From Stichopus chloronotus (Eukaryota > Echinodermata > Holothuroidea > Aspidochirotida > Stichopodidae), in the NCBI GenBank assembly GCA_021234535.1, contig CM037842.1:26349106-26413105 (forward strand): a DNA stretch of 64,000 nt, written 5' to 3'. Shown in pieces: positions 61,512 through 64,000 of this stretch; positions within the stretch are counted from its first letter, which is position 1; each line of letters starts with the position of its first letter. The notes beneath the pieces are model-generated. The model was not told where the DNA came from. It did not search any database and worked only from the letters and a program-made list of their open reading frames with translations. The translations under genes were made by a program, and so were the position numbers.

Positions 61512-64000
61512 TGCAAGTGACTTCAAACGTTAGTACTCCCATTACGAATGGTGGCAATAGGACCAATTGTTTGGTGAAACAACAACAACATTCTCAAGGT
61601 ATCAAAAACACGAATTCTTATGAAAATAACAAGATAACAAAAGAGACGGCAGAAGAACTCTAAATTCTTCATATTTAACTTTGTATTTTCTTCATATTTA
61701 ACTTATTTTTAAGAGTCATCGAAATGTCTTTCGGCTACTCATCCAAGTTTTCAGGGTGAATTATTTTCAAATTTGACTTTATAGTCATCCCTTTGATACA
61801 TCGACATAATTATCAACATTAAACTGGTTCTTCCCAGGTTTTAAAGTGACCTTTGCCCCATCAGATTTAGCCTACGTCAGGAAAACCAGAGGGCATTGAT
61901 TGTCGGTGAAATGGCCGTACATTTTGCGTGTGCCATACTATATAACTCAGGTTAGACAATTTGGCTTGTTGAAGGTGACATTGAAGTGGTTGTGCCCTGT
62001 CTTAACCCGCATAACTTTTTACGTCTACGCGTGTCTTATTTATGTTGTCAATAACCTAGTAACCGAATAATTTACCCTTCGATAGTGTAACAGTGTAAAC
62101 AAAGTAGCGAATATTCTTGGGTCCTTTCGCGACTTGTTTCTCTGCTTTTTCTCATGGTGGGAAAAGAACATCTTTTAACATCAAATATTAAGTGGAGGGG
62201 GGGGGGGATTGTTGGTCTCAGTTGTGATGTGAGTTTATACCCAAAGACCCTTTACTAAGACTAAGAACATATTTTTACAGACTTAAGTTATTAAAGGTAC
62301 AGCCCAAAGCAGAAATACAAAAGTAAATTCGGTTTGGTGACCCTAATTTTTTTAATTTTTACATTCACGTGACTTTGTAGTTACACAATATAAAGAAAAC
62401 CTTTAATTTCAGTCTTGTCTTGAAAATATTCTTCACCGGTACATTATCTTGGTGAGATCGCACAATTTTTTTAAATCTTTACTTTATAACATTTCATTTT
62501 TTTAAGCACGGTCCCAGTTTTGATCGAAAAAACAATCTTTTATCCTTTCTGTGTATCAATGCCTAAAGTTTAATGGGAGCTAATTATGAATATTCATGCA
62601 TCACCGATATGGATTTTCATACATCACTGATAAGCAGGCAGCCAAATTCGTAGTAAGCCTCTCCAGCTTTTTAGTAGGTGCAAAATTGACACATGTCTAT
62701 AAGCTTACTAAGCACACCGAGATGTGTATCCTATAACACTAACTCTGAGGAGGATGTCACAGCAGATGCATTTCCTTTTAGTTTTTTCACAAAGTAACTT
62801 TAACCTACCAAACTGGTGTAAGTAGGACAATATAGAGTGGTTAACCGCATAGAAAATTGTTCTGATTGAGTGTAAGCTTGTACACTGTCTAACTATAGAT
62901 ATCAGATGTTCTTAAGAAAAGGTTTAATAAGGTACATGCCACGGTCGTTCCGAAACAGTACTAGCTGGCAATGATTCAAGATGTTCATTCACACCCTCAA
63001 TTATTCATCTACGATAAGTTATGTCACAAGTGACGTAACGGCCATTGAACCACGTTGTATAATGATATTATCTTTGTCAACTTGGGCCCATGGGTTATCA
63101 AAAAAAACTCTTCTAAAGAGTCGGCAGTAAAAGTAGACAAAGACAGAAATTTTCGCTGAATCAGAAAAAGACACGGGGAAAAAGTTTGATTTATAGTATG
63201 ATATTTATCAATAGAAATAAATCAATAACAGTAACAGAGGTAGAATTAAGCGGAATATAACTAAATACACCATAAAGCCAAAAGAGCTCAGTATGATCGC
63301 TATACCAGTGCTACTTAGGGGTGGAAAATTTTGGGCCAAATTTATGAAATGTCACAATATTGGGTAATTGGCTGAATAAGATGCATGTCATACTTAGATA
63401 CAGTATGGCTTAAATGTGGTTTGATTTTACTTATATAGTTTGAAGGAATTCTCGAATTGTTGAAACTGAAAGCTATTTTTTTCAGTACCGATATCATTGT
63501 TTTAATTGTGAAAAATGAAATGAATTTTCTGATTCAGAGGAATCGTAAATGTCTGAAGACAATACCATTTTTTTTTTATTATGATACTATGTACTGGGCT
63601 TGAATTAACATGAAGAGTTAAAATCAGAAAGTATAGCCTTGTCTGTAATTATGTACATCTGTGACGCCATGTTACGAATTTTACATCAACCTCATGTTCA
63701 ATTAAACTGTAAGTCAAGAAAATGTAAAGTAAGGAATGATAACTTATACGTTAAAACATTTACAATACAGTCTTGATTTCTACACTTCAATTTTGATGAG
63801 GAAGTAACTTCAATTTATTACTTTAAGGGAACAAAAATGTGAGCAAACTCTGCTTTATCGAAAAAGAGAGGGAGAGACTTTTTTGTAACGAAGTTTGTTG
63901 AAATTGCTATTTCAACTCGGAAGAGGATTCCTGCTACGGTGGAAACGTCAGGGAAATTTATTTTTACAAAATATTTGTTTACATGAGATACTAAAAATAA
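61512..64000. other. non-coding DNA, no gene seen
   Basis: AT-rich to the window end. A G run lies near 62197. No ORF above 60 codons is worth reporting, and no repeat structure was resolved. Confidence 0.55.

Noticed and set aside
60862..61566. ORFs with poly-Ser, poly-His, poly-Ile, poly-Asp or poly-Met.
   Set aside because: Read-through of the ATC/GAT microsatellite in several frames; no sequence-specific content.

Overview
This 64 kb window is AT-rich eukaryotic nuclear DNA, and almost all of it is non-coding. Several traits point to a marine invertebrate, most likely an echinoderm (a sea cucumber or sea urchin): more than twenty G or C homopolymer runs of about 9 to 18 bases, very frequent TAGGCCTA palindromes, abundant microsatellites, and remnants of GGGGCAAA-type and CGG-rich interspersed repeats. 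The taxonomic call is inference. No bacterial-style gene organisation, complete conserved protein, rRNA or tRNA was recognised. At roughly 36% GC (estimated by eye) one expects chance ORFs up to about 130 codons in 64 kb, and nearly all ORFs here are of that size or are low-complexity shadows of repeats.

Layout. 0-8 kb: a possible first coding exon runs off the left edge on the minus strand (1-45). It is followed by plain non-coding DNA, a 201-bp miniature inverted-repeat element (5813-6013), an interspersed-repeat remnant (6.7-6.9 kb), and a cluster of bZIP/E-box sites (7.87-7.98 kb). 8-22 kb: non-coding DNA with microsatellites, a perfect 14-bp hairpin (12.47 kb), GAGTC-rich patches, and two CGG-motif element remnants (20.5 and 21.65 kb). 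22.8-24.2 kb: a tandem array of about 212-bp units, most carrying the palindrome GGAAATTTCC. 27.8-29.0 kb: an array of about 146-bp units, interrupted by a second, inverted copy of the miniature element. 30-38 kb: AT-rich DNA with possible LINE 3' tails, a TAGTCTATA array, a 19-bp array, and a minisatellite at 34.57-35.83 kb. That minisatellite alternates 81-bp and 63-bp units and keeps one 447-codon frame open. 39.0-50.27 kb: the dominant feature, an 11.3-kb satellite of about 77-bp monomers organised into roughly 1,837-bp, 24-monomer higher-order repeats. These are near-identical in the core and diverged at the edges. 50.3-64 kb: a 0.47-kb foldback palindrome (51.3 kb) with single-arm relatives at 54.5 and 60.4 kb, a possible promoter and first exon at 52.28-52.47 kb, a possible non-coding exon at 55.97-56.10 kb, a CRE palindrome at 58.6 kb and a CAT/CGT trinucleotide region at 60.9-61.5 kb.

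Functionally, the window reads as intergenic or intronic DNA. There may be a minus-strand gene leaving the left edge and a plus-strand gene starting near 52.4 kb. The strongest signals are the two independent higher-order tandem arrays (225-bp and 1,837-bp periods), the array carrying kappaB-like palindromes, and the previously unnamed miniature and foldback elements. All repeat structure was read directly from the sequence. All gene calls are tentative.
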